DNA of 64,000 bases, from the NCBI RefSeq assembly GCF_017589465.1, contig NZ_JAELYA010000006.1:62001-126000 (forward strand), written 5' to 3'. This document shows positions 1-14,793 of this stretch, one piece after another. Under the pieces are notes generated by a model. It was not told the DNA's origin, ran no database searches, and was given only the letters and a program-made list of their open reading frames with translations. This stretch comes from Pseudomonas schmalbachii (GTDB taxonomy: Bacteria; Pseudomonadota; Gammaproteobacteria; Pseudomonadales; Pseudomonadaceae). The position numbers and the translations under genes are program-made. How positions within the stretch are numbered: the first letter of the stretch is position 1; each line of letters opens with the position of its first letter.

Positions 1-2398
<2,398 letters not shown>

Positions 2399-2417
2399 GG
2401 GACTCTCGTTGCAAATT

Positions 2418-3071
2418 TCAGGATAGGGTTGCGCTGGCCAGCTTCACGCCAAAGCCGACGAACAGGGCGCCGACGCCACTCGAGGCGCCGGCAGCCAGCC
2501 GTTGCCGCCGGCGGAACCAGGCCGCCAGGCGCACACCGGAAAAAATCAGGAAACTCAGGTAAAGGGCGCTGATCAGTTCGAGGATCGTCCCCAGCACCAG
2601 GAACGACAGCCCCGGATAGGCGTATGCCGGGTCGACGAACTGGATGAAGAAGGAGACGAAGAACAGGATCGCCTTGGGGTTCGACAGGCTGAGCAGCAGC
2701 GCCTTGCGGAACGGCTGGTTGACGTCCACCTGCTCCACCGCATCGCTCGACACCTGCGGCTGCTGGAGTTTGCGCCAGCCACCGCGCAGCATGCCGACGC
2801 CGAGGTAGAACAGGTACGCCGCGCCAAGGTACTTGAGGCCGAGGAACAGCATCGGCTCGGCCTTCAGCAACGAGGCGATACCGAGGGCGGACAGCAGCAT
2901 CAGCACCGCATCGCCGATGAACACCGCGGACGCCGCCCGGTAGCCCGCAGCCACGCCGCGCTGGGCGGCGGTGGCGAGCACGAACAGCGAGTTCGGCCCG
3001 GGCAGCAGGATGATGAACAGCGTACCCAGGACATAGGTCCAGAGGTCGGTGATCCCCAGGGTCGGCACCAT
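2418..3071 (-). CDS. LysE/RhtB-family exporter inserted between carA and carB
   Basis: This 217-residue membrane protein belongs to the LysE/RhtB amino-acid exporter family. The N-terminal [18 protein letters not shown] segment is the family signature, and about six hydrophobic helices follow. The start at 3071 ([11 protein letters not shown]) gives the family's usual length. A longer in-frame ORF exists upstream but would run through carA. The gene sits 11 bp after carA and 19 bp before carB, so it is presumably co-transcribed with them; the same arrangement is known in P. aeruginosa (PA4757). The substrate cannot be read from the sequence. Its place in the operon makes export of an arginine- or pyrimidine-related compound an inference only. 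Confidence 0.9.
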   Translation of the reverse strand: MVPTLGITDLWTYVLGTLFIILLPGPNSLFVLATAAQRGVAAGYRAASAVFIGDAVLMLLSALGIASLLKAEPMLFLGLKYLGAAYLFYLGVGMLRGGWRKLQQPQVSSDAVEQVDVNQPFRKALLLSLSNPKAILFFVSFFIQFVDPAYAYPGLSFLVLGTILELISALYLSFLIFSGVRLAAWFRRRQRLAAGASSGVGALFVGFGVKLASATLS

Positions 3072-3082
3072 TTCCACGAACC

Positions 3083-4219
3083 TCAACGGCGCTCGGCCAT
3101 CGCCGCGATGAAGCGGTCGAACAGCGGCGCGACGTCGTGCGGGCCCGGGCTGGCTTCCGGGTGACCCTGGAAGCTGAAGGCGGCCTTGTCGGTACGCTCG
3201 ACGCCCTGCAGGGTGTTGTCGAACAGCGACTTGTGGGTAGCGCGCAGGTTGCCCGGCAGGGTCGACTCGTCCACTGCGAAGCCGTGGTTCTGGCTGGTGA
3301 TCATCACCACGCCGGAATCGAGATCCTGCACCGGGTGGTTGGCGCCATGGTGGCCATGACCCATCTTCATGGTCTTGGCACCGGAGGCCAGGGCCAGCAG
3401 CTGGTGGCCGAGGCAGATGCCGAACACCGGAATCTCGGTATCGAGGAACTCGCGGATCGCCTGGATCGCGTAGTCGCACGGCTCGGGGTCGCCAGGGCCG
3501 TTGGAGAGGAAGATGCCGTCCGGGTTCAGGGCCAGCACTTCGCTGGCCGGAGTCTGCGCCGGCACCACGGTCAGGCGGCAGCCGCGGGCAACCAGCATGC
3601 GCAGGATGTTCAGCTTGACGCCGTAGTCGTAGGCGACCACGTGGTACGGCAGGTCGGCGGCGGCGATTTCCGGATGACTGTCGGTTTCCAGGTTCCACAC
3701 GCTGGAGCGCCATTCATAACGCTCGGTGCAGGACACCACCTTGGCCAGATCCATACCTTTCAGGCCGGGGAAGCTGCGCGCCAGTTCGAGGGCTTTCTCT
3801 TCGGTGGCGTCGTCACCGGCGAGGATGCAGCCGTTCTGCGAACCCTTTTCGCGCAGGATGCGGGTCAGGCGGCGGGTATCGATGCCGGCGATGGCAACGG
3901 TGCCGTTGGCCTTCAGGTATTCCGGCAGGGATTGCTTGTCGCGCCAGCTGCTGGAGAGCAGCGGCAGGTCGCGGATGATCAGGCCGGCAGCCCAGACCTG
4001 GTTCGACTCGGCGTCTTCCGGCGTGGTGCCGGTGTTGCCGATGTGCGGATAGGTCAGGGTGACGATCTGTTGGGCATAGGACGGATCGGTAAGGATTTCC
4101 TGGTAGCCGGTCATGGCGGTGTTGAACACCACCTCACCAACGGTCTGACCGTCGGCACCGATGGCTTCACCGCGAAAAATGCTGCCGTCGGCAAGTGCGA
4201 GTATGGCTGGCTTAGTCAA
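3083..4219 (-). CDS. carA: carbamoyl-phosphate synthase small subunit, TTG start
   Basis: This is the glutamine amidotransferase subunit that hydrolyses glutamine and passes ammonia to CarB. The class I GATase triad is visible: Cys269 in GICLGHQ, with His353 and Glu355 in GHPEASPG. The N-terminal domain typical of CarA precedes it. I place the start at a TTG at 4219 because a strong GGGAGGT Shine-Dalgarno lies five bases upstream and the result is 378 residues, the P. aeruginosa length. An upstream ATG frame would add about 21 residues without family support. The gene leads the carA-lysE-carB operon. A perfect hairpin 45 bp upstream (4265-4304) may attenuate transcription. Confidence 0.97.
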   Translation of the reverse strand: MTKPAILALADGSIFRGEAIGADGQTVGEVVFNTAMTGYQEILTDPSYAQQIVTLTYPHIGNTGTTPEDAESNQVWAAGLIIRDLPLLSSSWRDKQSLPEYLKANGTVAIAGIDTRRLTRILREKGSQNGCILAGDDATEEKALELARSFPGLKGMDLAKVVSCTERYEWRSSVWNLETDSHPEIAAADLPYHVVAYDYGVKLNILRMLVARGCRLTVVPAQTPASEVLALNPDGIFLSNGPGDPEPCDYAIQAIREFLDTEIPVFGICLGHQLLALASGAKTMKMGHGHHGANHPVQDLDSGVVMITSQNHGFAVDESTLPGNLRATHKSLFDNTLQGVERTDKAAFSFQGHPEASPGPHDVAPLFDRFIAAMAERR

Positions 4220-4264
4220 GAAGACCTCCCGTAAATCAAGCCTGGCTGGGCGTACGCAGGTTGT

Positions 4265-4304
4265 AAAAAAGCGGGATGACAAAGAAAAGTCATCCCGCTT
4301 TTTT
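4265..4304. terminator. perfect 16-bp hairpin between dapB and carA (terminator or attenuator)
   Basis: The arms AAAAAAGCGGGATGAC and GTCATCCCGCTTTTTT pair perfectly around an eight-base A-rich loop. The T-run follows the stem in either direction. On the minus strand it lies after dapB and only 45 bp before carA, so it either ends dapB transcripts or, if the carA promoter lies upstream, acts as a carA attenuator. Confidence 0.85.
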
Positions 4305-4313
4305 ATGGTTCAT
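4290..4313 (-). other. possible seven-codon leader peptide before carA
   Basis: An ATG at 4313 opens a tiny frame, MNHKKAG, whose TGA stop lies inside the 5' arm of the 4265-4304 hairpin. That geometry suits translation-coupled attenuation. No strong ribosome-binding site is evident, and a frame this short can occur by chance, so this is a candidate only. Confidence 0.25.
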
Positions 4314-4414
4314 TCTGCGCTGCTTTTAGTGGACACACTAAATTTGTAGTTTACAGAAAAGCGACAATTCGGTCCACCTTTTGGTCAGCGCTTTGCATAC
4401 CGCTCAGCACTTGC

Positions 4415-6419
<2,005 letters not shown>

Positions 6420-6542
6420 AACTTTCCTGCACTCTGAAAACCTCTCCTCCAGACACGCCGACGCGGGAGCAAGCCCCCGCGCGACGGTTCATGCGCGCCG
6501 ACCGCGAAGGACAGCGCGCAGGAGCGGAAGCAAGCCTGCGGC

Positions 6543-8459
<1,917 letters not shown>

Positions 8460-8525
8460 ATTCACTCTCCAGAAATTAGATTCCGTGCTGACCTTGTCGC
8501 AGGTCTTTCGCTCGGTTGATTACCC

Positions 8526-8553
8526 AGATGGGGACCGGGTGTCGGATTTCAAG
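8526..8553 (-). promoter_or_regulatory. sigma-32 (RpoH) promoter for dnaK
   Basis: On the minus strand there is a perfect -35 CTTGAA (8548-8553), a 14-bp spacer and a -10 CCCCATCT (8526-8533), the classic heat-shock consensus. The -35 box contains the TGA stop codon of grpE. Confidence 0.85.
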
Positions 8554-9112
8554 CCTTCTCGTCGATCGACGGCGGAGTTTCTTCCGGTGCCTTGCTCACC
8601 ACGACCATCGCCGGGCGCAGCAGGCGGCCATTCAGCAGATAGCCCTTCTGGAACACCTTGACCACGCTGCCCGGCTCCACGTGCGCGCTCTCCTGCATGG
8701 CCATCGCCTGGTGATGCTCAGGGTTGAACGGCTCGCCATGCGGATCGACCGGCTCGAGGTTGAAGCGCTTGAGGGTGTCGTGGAACATCTTCAGGGTCAG
8801 CTCGATGCCTTCGCGCATCGGCTTGATCGCTTCGTCGTCCGGACTGGACATCTCCAGCGCGCGCTCCAGGGTGTCGACCACCGGCAGGAGGTCGCCGGAG
8901 AACTTCTCCAGGGCGAACTTGTGCGCCTTCTCCACGTCCTGCTCGGCGCGACGGCGAATGTTCTGCAATTCGGCGGCGGCGCGCAGGTTGTGGTCTTTCG
9001 CCGCGGCGAGCTGCTCTTCCAGCTCCAGCACGCGGGCGTTCAGATCCTCGGCGGCAGCGACTTCCGGCTGTTCGCCGTTCTGCGGGTCCAGGGTCTGTTG
9101 CTCGTCAGACAT
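8549..9112 (-). CDS. grpE: nucleotide exchange factor GrpE
   Basis: GrpE releases ADP from DnaK. The 187-residue product has the usual long N-terminal coiled-coil ([32 protein letters not shown]) and a C-terminal beta domain ([18 protein letters not shown]). The start at 9112 (MSDEQQT) is favoured because AAGGAGA lies upstream and the length matches the P. aeruginosa protein; a longer frame starting at 9148 is not supported. It is the first gene of the grpE-dnaK-dnaJ group and has its own sigma-32 promoter at 9180-9208. It is transcribed divergently from recN. Confidence 0.97.
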   Translation of the reverse strand: MSDEQQTLDPQNGEQPEVAAAEDLNARVLELEEQLAAAKDHNLRAAAELQNIRRRAEQDVEKAHKFALEKFSGDLLPVVDTLERALEMSSPDDEAIKPMREGIELTLKMFHDTLKRFNLEPVDPHGEPFNPEHHQAMAMQESAHVEPGSVVKVFQKGYLLNGRLLRPAMVVVSKAPEETPPSIDEKA

Positions 9113-9179
9113 ACGTCTCTCCTTCGAAAAATAAGCCTTGAAAAACAATGTGAACCCTCTGGTTCATGGCTTTGTGGCC

Positions 9180-9208
9180 TATATGGGGACCGAATCCGGC
9201 GCTTCAAG
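9180..9208 (-). promoter_or_regulatory. sigma-32 (RpoH) promoter for grpE
   Basis: The minus strand carries CTTGAA (9203-9208), 14 bp, then CCCCATATA (9180-9188). Both boxes and the spacing match the sigma-32 consensus, and the promoter lies about 70 bp before the grpE start. Confidence 0.9.
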
Positions 9209-9279
9209 GGGCGAAGGAAAATTGCCAGACGGAAAAAATACTGTATAAATAACCAGAAAAGTCCCTGGAGCCGCCGCCC

Positions 9280-10956
9280 ATGCTGGTTCATCTGTCCGTG
9301 CACAACTACGCCATCGTCGAGCACCTCGATCTCGAACTCGCCGCCGGCATGACCGTGATCACCGGTGAAACCGGCGCCGGCAAGTCGATCATGCTCGATG
9401 CCCTCGGCCTCGCCCTTGGCGACCGGGCGGACAGCGGCGTGGTACGCCCCGGCGCGGACAAGGCGGATATTCTCGCCAGCTTCGATGTCAGCGCGATTGC
9501 CGAAGCACGGGACTGGCTGGCCGAACGCGACCTGGAGCAGGACGGCCCGTGCATCCTGCGCCGGGTGATCACCGCCGAGGGCCGCTCGCGCGCCTACATC
9601 AACGGCACCCCCTGCCCGCTCGGCGACCTGAAGAGCCTCGGCGAGCTGCTCATCGATATCCACAGCCAGCACGAGCACCAGTCGCTGCTGAAGTCCGACA
9701 CCCATCGCCGCCTGCTCGACGAATACGCCGGCAGCCACGATCTCGCCCGCCAGGTGCAACTGGCCGCGCAGCGCTGGAAGCAGACCCGCGCGGAACTCGA
9801 TCGCCTGTCGCGCAGCAGCGACGAGCAGCGCGCCCGCCACCAGTTGCTCAGCTACCAACTGGAGGAGTTGGAAAATCTCGCCCTTGGCGAAACCGAGCAG
9901 GAAGATCTGGAACGGGAGCACAAGACCCTGAGCAACGCCGGCAGCCTGATCGGCGCCTGCCAGCAGGTGCTGGACATGTGCAGCGAGAGCGACGCCGGCA
10001 ATGTGCTCTCCGCTCTCACCGCCAGCCTGCACCGGCTGACCGCCTTCCAGAGCCAGCCGGCCGCGCTGGCGGAGGCGGTCAATCTGCTGTCCAGCGCACA
10101 GATCCAGGTGGAGGAAGCGGTCGGCGAACTGAATCGCTTCGTCGACAACTTCGATGCCGATCCCAACCGCCTGCAGCAACTGGAAGAACGCCTGGACAGC
10201 ATCTACAGCCTGGCGCGCAAGCATCGCGTGCAGCCTGCCGCCCTGCTCGAACTGCAGCAGCACCTGCTTGATGAACTGGAAGCGCTGAACGCGGACGACG
10301 AAGCAGTGGAGCGCCTGGGCGAAGAGCTCGAAGCCTACGCCCGCCACTACCAGGAAAAGGCCGCCGAACTCAGCGCCCTGCGCCGCGCCGCCGCGTCACC
10401 ACTGGCCGCCGCAGTGGAACACGAGATGCAGCGCCTCGGCATGCCTGGCGGGCGCTTTGCCATCGAACTGGGTGAACTGACCCAGGCGGAGCCGCAGGTC
10501 AACGGCATGGAACAGGTGGAGTTCCTGGTCAGCGCCAACCCCGGCCAACCGATGAAGACCCTGGCCAAGGTCGCCTCCGGCGGCGAGCTGTCGCGCATCA
10601 GCCTGGCGATCCAGGTCATCACGGCGCAGACCTCGCGCATTCCCACCCTGGTGTTCGACGAAGTCGACGTCGGCATCGGCGGCCCGACCGCCGAAGTGGT
10701 CGGGCAACTGCTGCGCAACCTCGGAGCCCGCGGCCAGGTACTGACCGTCACCCACCTGCCGCAGGTCGCCGCCCAGGGCCATCAGCACCTGTTCGTGCAC
10801 AAGGAACGCGGCACCAGCGAGACCCGCACTGCCGTGGCGAATCTGAAGAAGAACGAACGCATCGAGGAAGTCGCCCGCATGCTCGGCGGCGTGGACCTGA
10901 CCAAGGAGTCGCTGGCCCATGCGCGGAAGATGGTGGATAGCGCACTGCAGGGCTGA
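9280..10956 (+). CDS. recN: DNA repair protein RecN
   Basis: RecN is an SMC-like ATPase that acts in repair of DNA double-strand breaks. The 558-residue protein has an N-terminal Walker A (GETGAGKSIMLDALGLALGDRAD, near residues 29-36), a long helical arm with coiled-coil character in the middle, and a C-terminal ABC signature (KVASGGELSRISLAI) followed by Walker B (TLVFDEVDVGIGG). The length equals P. aeruginosa RecN. It starts at an ATG preceded by CTGGAG and is divergent from grpE. A LexA site was not identified with confidence. Confidence 0.97.
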   Translation: MLVHLSVHNYAIVEHLDLELAAGMTVITGETGAGKSIMLDALGLALGDRADSGVVRPGADKADILASFDVSAIAEARDWLAERDLEQDGPCILRRVITAEGRSRAYINGTPCPLGDLKSLGELLIDIHSQHEHQSLLKSDTHRRLLDEYAGSHDLARQVQLAAQRWKQTRAELDRLSRSSDEQRARHQLLSYQLEELENLALGETEQEDLEREHKTLSNAGSLIGACQQVLDMCSESDAGNVLSALTASLHRLTAFQSQPAALAEAVNLLSSAQIQVEEAVGELNRFVDNFDADPNRLQQLEERLDSIYSLARKHRVQPAALLELQQHLLDELEALNADDEAVERLGEELEAYARHYQEKAAELSALRRAAASPLAAAVEHEMQRLGMPGGRFAIELGELTQAEPQVNGMEQVEFLVSANPGQPMKTLAKVASGGELSRISLAIQVITAQTSRIPTLVFDEVDVGIGGPTAEVVGQLLRNLGARGQVLTVTHLPQVAAQGHQHLFVHKERGTSETRTAVANLKKNERIEEVARMLGGVDLTKESLAHARKMVDSALQG

Positions 10957-10987
10957 CCCCACCTGATCGCGGGCTGCAATGCCCACC

Positions 10988-11059
10988 GTAGGTTGGCGCT
11001 GAGCTTGCGAAGCCCAACATCGCCATCGTTGGGCTTCACTGCGTTCAGCACCAACCTAC
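10988..11059. repeat. REP pair, GTAGGTTGG family, after recN
   Basis: Two inverted REP arms lie head to head. The left begins GTAGGTTGGCGCTGAG and ends AAGCCCAAC; the right is the inverse and ends CCAACCTAC. They occupy the 3' intergenic space between recN and fur. A partial unit (GTAGGTTGCTCC) follows at about 11080. Confidence 0.9.
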
Positions 11060-11142
11060 GCGGGTTATGGCCCAGCCACGTAGGTTGCTCCTATGGCCAT
11101 GCAGAGCTCGCTCCAACTACGCCACCACAGGCATGCAAAAGA

Positions 11143-11168
11143 AAACGGCGACCCAAGGGTCGCCGTTT
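11143..11168. terminator. bidirectional terminator between recN and fur
   Basis: The stem AAACGGCGACCC/GGGTCGCCGTTT is perfect over 12 bp with an AA centre. It sits between convergent recN and fur and can serve both. Confidence 0.85.
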
Positions 11169-11188
11169 CGCTTTCCAGAAATATGCGC

Positions 11189-11593
11189 TTACTTTTTCTT
11201 GCGCACGTAGAGCACCAGATTGTGATCGACCAGCTCCAGACCTCGCTCGGAAACGAGCTCCTTCTGCCGCTTCTCGATCTCCGAATCCATGAATTCGATG
11301 ACTTCACCGGTGTCGACACAGACCATGTGATCGTGATGGCCACTGTCGGCCAGCTCGAATACCGCATGACCACCGTCGAAGTTGTGACGCACCACCAGAC
11401 CGGCAGCCTCGAACTGGGTCAGAACGCGGTAGACCGTGGCCAGGCCTACATCTTCGCCCGCCTCCATCAGCGCCTTGTAGACATCCTCCGCGCTCATGTG
11501 GCGCTGCTCCGTGGAGTCGAGCATCTGGAGGATCTTGACGCGCGGCAGCGTGACTTTCAGGCCGGCTTTTCGCAGTTCGCTGTTTTCAACCAT
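11189..11593 (-). CDS. fur: ferric uptake regulator
   Basis: Fur is the Fe(II)-dependent repressor of iron-uptake genes. The 134-residue protein has the winged-helix N-terminus (LRKAGLKVTLPRVKILQMLDS) and the metal-binding dimerisation domain with SGHHDHMVCVDTGEVIEF. Its length is exactly that of P. aeruginosa Fur. It starts MVENSELRKAG and is divergent from bamE; the 97-bp gap between them must hold both promoters. Confidence 0.98.
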   Translation of the reverse strand: MVENSELRKAGLKVTLPRVKILQMLDSTEQRHMSAEDVYKALMEAGEDVGLATVYRVLTQFEAAGLVVRHNFDGGHAVFELADSGHHDHMVCVDTGEVIEFMDSEIEKRQKELVSERGLELVDHNLVLYVRKKK

Positions 11594-11617
11594 TTTGCTT
11601 TCTCGGCGCGGGGATGC

Positions 11618-11646
11618 TTCGCAGCCTCCCTCAATGCGGGTATGAT
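11618..11646 (+). promoter_or_regulatory. probable sigma-70 promoter of bamE
   Basis: A TTCGCA box (11618-11623) and a TATGAT box (11641-11646) are separated by 17 bp, 44 bp before the bamE start. The -35 matches the consensus at four of six positions. Confidence 0.5.
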
Positions 11647-11690
11647 CGGGATTTTCGTAGCCCAGCCAAGATAGTGGAAGTCATCCCCTG

Positions 11691-12224
11691 ATGCAAAACG
11701 CCAAGCACATGCTGACCAGTCTCGCATTCGTACTGGGACTCGCCGCACTCGCCGGTTGCTCTTTTCCCGGGGTTTACAAAATCGACATCCAGCAGGGCAA
11801 CGTCGTTACACAAGATATGATAGACCAGTTGAAGCCCGGAATGACCCGCCGGCAAGTGCGGTTTATCATGGGCAACCCGCTGATTACCGACACGTTCCAT
11901 CCCAATCGCTGGGATTACCTGTACAGCATCCAGCCGGGCGGCGGCGCTCGCCAGCAGGAGCGGATGAGCCTGATCTTCAGTGATAACGACCAATTGGTCG
12001 GCCTGAACGGCGATTTCATGCCGGGTGTCAGCCGCGACGAGGCGATCCTCGGTACGGAAGCGGCTCCCGCTACCACTCCCGAGCAGCCGGCCCAGCAGCC
12101 GGAGCAGCCGAAGGAACAACCCGCCAAACCGGGCTCCCTCGAAGAACAGATCCAGCAGGAAGTCGACCAGGTGGAAACCGTGCCAGTTCCGACTCCAGAA
12201 CCGCTGGACGCGAACCCGCAGTAA
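11691..12224 (+). CDS. bamE: outer membrane assembly lipoprotein BamE (OmlA)
   Basis: BamE is a lipoprotein of the beta-barrel assembly complex on the inner face of the outer membrane. The signal peptide ends in a lipobox LAGC, with the lipidated cysteine at residue 23. The SmpA/OmlA domain follows ([35 protein letters not shown]). The C-terminal ~60 residues are low-complexity and rich in Pro, Gln and Glu. The length of 177 residues is close to P. aeruginosa OmlA. It is transcribed divergently from fur and ends at a shared terminator with rnfH. bamD, another part of the same complex, lies 47 kb away in this window. Confidence 0.96.
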   Translation: MQNAKHMLTSLAFVLGLAALAGCSFPGVYKIDIQQGNVVTQDMIDQLKPGMTRRQVRFIMGNPLITDTFHPNRWDYLYSIQPGGGARQQERMSLIFSDNDQLVGLNGDFMPGVSRDEAILGTEAAPATTPEQPAQQPEQPKEQPAKPGSLEEQIQQEVDQVETVPVPTPEPLDANPQ

Positions 12225-12243
12225 GGTTCGACAGCCCGAACAT

Positions 12244-12273
12244 GAAAGAGCCCGGCACACGCCGGGCTCTTTC
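12244..12273. terminator. bidirectional terminator between bamE and rnfH
   Basis: The stem GAAAGAGCCCGGC/GCCGGGCTCTTTC is perfect over 13 bp with an ACAC loop, between convergent genes. Confidence 0.88.
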
Positions 12274-12276
12274 GTT

Positions 12277-12585
12277 TCAGCCTTTCGCCGCCTTCGCCCG
12301 TGCGGCGCGCTGCTTGCGCACCTCCTTGGGATCGGCAATCAGCGGGCGATAGATTTCCACCCGCTCGCCATCCTCCAGCACGCGTTCCTCCGGCAGCGCG
12401 ACCGCCTTGCCGAAAATGCCGAGCGGGCAATGGCGCACATCGATCTCGGGGAACTCCGCGGCGATGCCTGACAGCTCGACCGCCTCACGCATATGCGTGC
12501 CATAAGGCACACTCAGGCGCAGCAGGCGCTGGCGCTCGGCCAGCGCGTAGACCACTTCGATGGCGATGCTGCGCGCCTCAGCCAT
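12277..12585 (-). CDS. rnfH: RnfH-family ubiquitin-like protein
   Basis: This 102-residue protein belongs to the RnfH/YfjF family (UPF0125), which has a beta-grasp fold; its molecular role is not settled. The family core is visible as IEVVYALAERQRLLRLSVPYGTHMREAVELSG and ERVEIYRPLIADPKEVRKQRAARAK. I place the start at 12585 (MAEARSIAIEV); a frame beginning at 12615 lies within ratA and lacks family support. It overlaps the 3' end of ratA by 8 bp, and this pairing is conserved across gamma-proteobacteria. Confidence 0.9.
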   Translation of the reverse strand: MAEARSIAIEVVYALAERQRLLRLSVPYGTHMREAVELSGIAAEFPEIDVRHCPLGIFGKAVALPEERVLEDGERVEIYRPLIADPKEVRKQRAARAKAAKG

Positions 12586-13012
12586 AGAGCTGCTTGGCCC
12601 GCTGGCAGAAGGCATCGACCATGGTATTCGCCGCCTGGGTGAACAGCGGCCCGAGGGTCGCCTTGACCAGCGCTCCCGCGTAATCGAAACGCAGGTCGAG
12701 GGTGATTTTGCAGGCCTTGTCGCCCAGCGCCTTGAAGTGCCAGACGCCGTGCAGTTCGGTGAACGGCCCCTCGACCAGATTCATCTCGATGCTCTCTCCG
12801 GGCACCAGCACATTGCGCGTGGTGAAGCGCTGGGTGAGGCTGCCCTTGGACACCGTCAGCTCGGCGTGCATCGCTTCCTCGCTCGCCTCCAGCACCTTGC
12901 TGGCCGAGCACCAGGGCAGGAATTCCGGATAGCGCGCCACATCGTTCACCAGGTCGTACAACGCCCGCGCGGGGTAAGGCAGCAGCGCCGAACGCTGGAT
13001 ATGCGTGCTCAT
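12578..13012 (-). CDS. ratA: START/cyclase-like protein RatA
   Basis: This 144-residue protein belongs to the RatA/PasT polyketide cyclase-like (START fold) family. E. coli RatA is reported to bind 50S ribosomal subunits, while other homologues are linked to coenzyme Q binding. The sequence has the family N-terminus IQRSALLPYPARALYDLVNDVARYPEFLPWC and the C-terminal helix ANTMVDAFCQRAKQLYG. The start at 13012 (MSTHIQRSAL) gives the P. aeruginosa length. It is divergent from smpB and overlaps rnfH by 8 bp. Confidence 0.93.
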   Translation of the reverse strand: MSTHIQRSALLPYPARALYDLVNDVARYPEFLPWCSASKVLEASEEAMHAELTVSKGSLTQRFTTRNVLVPGESIEMNLVEGPFTELHGVWHFKALGDKACKITLDLRFDYAGALVKATLGPLFTQAANTMVDAFCQRAKQLYG

Positions 13013-13205
13013 ATGAATGTCTCGCTTGCTCGATCCAACGGTTGCGCCACACCGACCCGCAGCGGAACGCACCGACTATGCAAAAAACAGCGCGCATTCT
13101 CCGAGATTAGCCACGCCCCCTCAAGCACGCATCCCGTCCGGATCACGCCGCACGCTGCATCGCGGCGATTTGCATGGCCCGATAGCGGCGCAGCCGGCGA
13201 CTCCC

Positions 13206-13211
13206 TATAAT
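13206..13211 (+). promoter_or_regulatory. consensus -10 box immediately before smpB
   Basis: A perfect TATAAT ends nine bases before the smpB ATG, and no Shine-Dalgarno lies between. Transcription would start within about three bases of the ATG, giving a leaderless or nearly leaderless mRNA. No good -35 is evident at 17 bp. Confidence 0.55.
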
Positions 13212-13220
13212 GCGCGGCCT

Positions 13221-13700
13221 ATGGCTAAACAGAAGAAACACCCTTCGGGGACCATCGCGCAGAACAAGAAGGCTCTGCACGACTACTTCATCGAGCAACG
13301 CTTCGAAGCGGGCATTGCCCTGGCTGGCTGGGAAGTGAAAAGCCTGCGGGCCGGCAAGGCGCAGCTGGTGGACAGCTATGTCCTGCTGAAGGACGGCGAA
13401 GCCTGGCTGTTCGGTGCGCATATCACTCCGCTGACCACCGCCAGCACCCACGTGATCGCCGACCCGATCCGCACGCGCAAGCTGCTGCTGCACAAGCGCG
13501 AACTGGGCAAGCTGTTCGGCTCCGTGCAACAGAAGGGATATGCCTGCGTCGCGCTGTCGATCTACTGGAAGAAGCACCTGATCAAGTGCGAGATCGCGCT
13601 GGCCAAGGGCAAGAAGGAATACGACAAGCGCGACACCGAGAAGGAACGCGATTCCAATCGGGAAATCCAGCGCGCGATGCGCCACGGCAAGGACGATTAA
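13221..13700 (+). CDS. smpB: SsrA-binding protein SmpB
   Basis: SmpB binds tmRNA and brings it to stalled ribosomes for trans-translation. The 159-residue protein starts [25 protein letters not shown] and has the OB-fold core ([24 protein letters not shown]) and the basic C-terminal tail ([31 protein letters not shown]) that enters the mRNA channel. The start at 13221 gives the family length; an upstream extension of the frame is not conserved. Its partner RNA gene ssrA is in the same window at 22335-22691. Confidence 0.97.
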   Translation: MAKQKKHPSGTIAQNKKALHDYFIEQRFEAGIALAGWEVKSLRAGKAQLVDSYVLLKDGEAWLFGAHITPLTTASTHVIADPIRTRKLLLHKRELGKLFGSVQQKGYACVALSIYWKKHLIKCEIALAKGKKEYDKRDTEKERDSNREIQRAMRHGKDD

Positions 13701-13729
13701 GGGCAGTTGCAAGCAGCGTAGGATCTGCC

Positions 13730-14497
13730 TTAGGTTCCCTGCCGCCGCTGCGACCGCTCCAGCCTGAGCGCTTCCGCCTGGGCGTCGCTCAGCACTTCAC
13801 GCACGTAATCGATGTGCCGCTGGGAAATCTCCCGCGCCTCTTCGGCACGCCCGCCAACGATGGCTTCGTACAGATCGCGATGCTGACGCATCAGCTGTTC
13901 GCGGGTCTCGTCGCGCTGGGCGTACATGCCGCCGATATTGGTCACCACGTTGCGCCTCAGCAGGTCGAACAGGGCGCGAATGGTGTGCAGCAGCACGGCG
14001 TTATGACTGGCCTCGGCAATCGCCAGATGGAAATTCGCATCGGCCGCGCCCTCTTCCGCGCGGCTGACCTTGCCGTGGCGCAGGTAGCAGTCCTGCAGCG
14101 TATCGAAGGACTGCTTCAGGCGTTGATGATCCACTTCCGTGGCACGTTGCGCCGCATAGAAGGCACAGGAACCTTCGAGGGTGTGGCGGAACTCCAGCAG
14201 GTCCCGCTGCGCCTCGGGATTGCTCTCCAGCAGGTGCAGCAGCGGATCGCTGAACATCGAGCCGAGCTCCTCGGTGACGTAGTTGCCACCACCCTGCCGG
14301 CTGATCAGCAGGCCCTTGGCTACCAGCTTCTGGATCGCCTCGCGCAGCGACGGCCGTGACACGCCGAACTGCTCGGCCAGCATGCGCTCGGCCGGCAGGC
14401 GCTCGCCGGCCTTCAGCGTCCCCTCCAGAATCATCGCCTCCAGACGCTCGACGATGTCATCCGACAACCGGCGATGTTTCACCTGACCAAAAGCCAT
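13730..14497 (-). CDS. lldR: GntR/FadR-family regulator of lactate utilisation
   Basis: This is a FadR-subfamily GntR regulator, identified as LldR by its position divergent from lldP-lldD. The N-terminal winged helix includes LPAERMLAEQFGVSRPSLREAIQKL, and a helical FCD ligand-binding domain follows. The ATG at 14497 (MAFGQVKHRRLSDD) gives 255 residues; a TTG at 14506 would add three. A perfect palindrome at 14679-14695 in the divergent region is its likely operator. L-lactate is the expected ligand from the family and context. Confidence 0.9.
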   Translation of the reverse strand: MAFGQVKHRRLSDDIVERLEAMILEGTLKAGERLPAERMLAEQFGVSRPSLREAIQKLVAKGLLISRQGGGNYVTEELGSMFSDPLLHLLESNPEAQRDLLEFRHTLEGSCAFYAAQRATEVDHQRLKQSFDTLQDCYLRHGKVSRAEEGAADANFHLAIAEASHNAVLLHTIRALFDLLRRNVVTNIGGMYAQRDETREQLMRQHRDLYEAIVGGRAEEAREISQRHIDYVREVLSDAQAEALRLERSQRRQGT

Positions 14498-14678
14498 TTC
14501 CTGCAAATCTCCCGCTAGAACCCTCTACACCAGCCGTTTCGCCTGGCGCCGGGCAGCCTACCCAGCCCACTCCGGCACAACAAGCCCGGATGTAGGAAGG
14601 ATGCCTTCAACAAAAGTCGTACTGCAGCAAATTGACAGTGCCCTGATATGGCTTTTACCCTGAGCCATCGGATTTGTA

Positions 14679-14695
14679 AATTGGTCTTACCAATT
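14679..14695. promoter_or_regulatory. LldR operator palindrome
   Basis: AATTGGTCTTACCAATT is a perfect 7-3-7 inverted repeat. It matches the TNGTNNNACNA pattern of FadR-type GntR regulators and lies between divergent lldR and lldP. Confidence 0.8.
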
Positions 14696-14793
14696 AATCC
14701 GACAAAATAGCAAAACGATCAGTCGACAGCCCGGCGGCCCTCGAAACCGACCGGCACCAGGCACTCACCAATAACAATCAGGGAGCCACCCAG

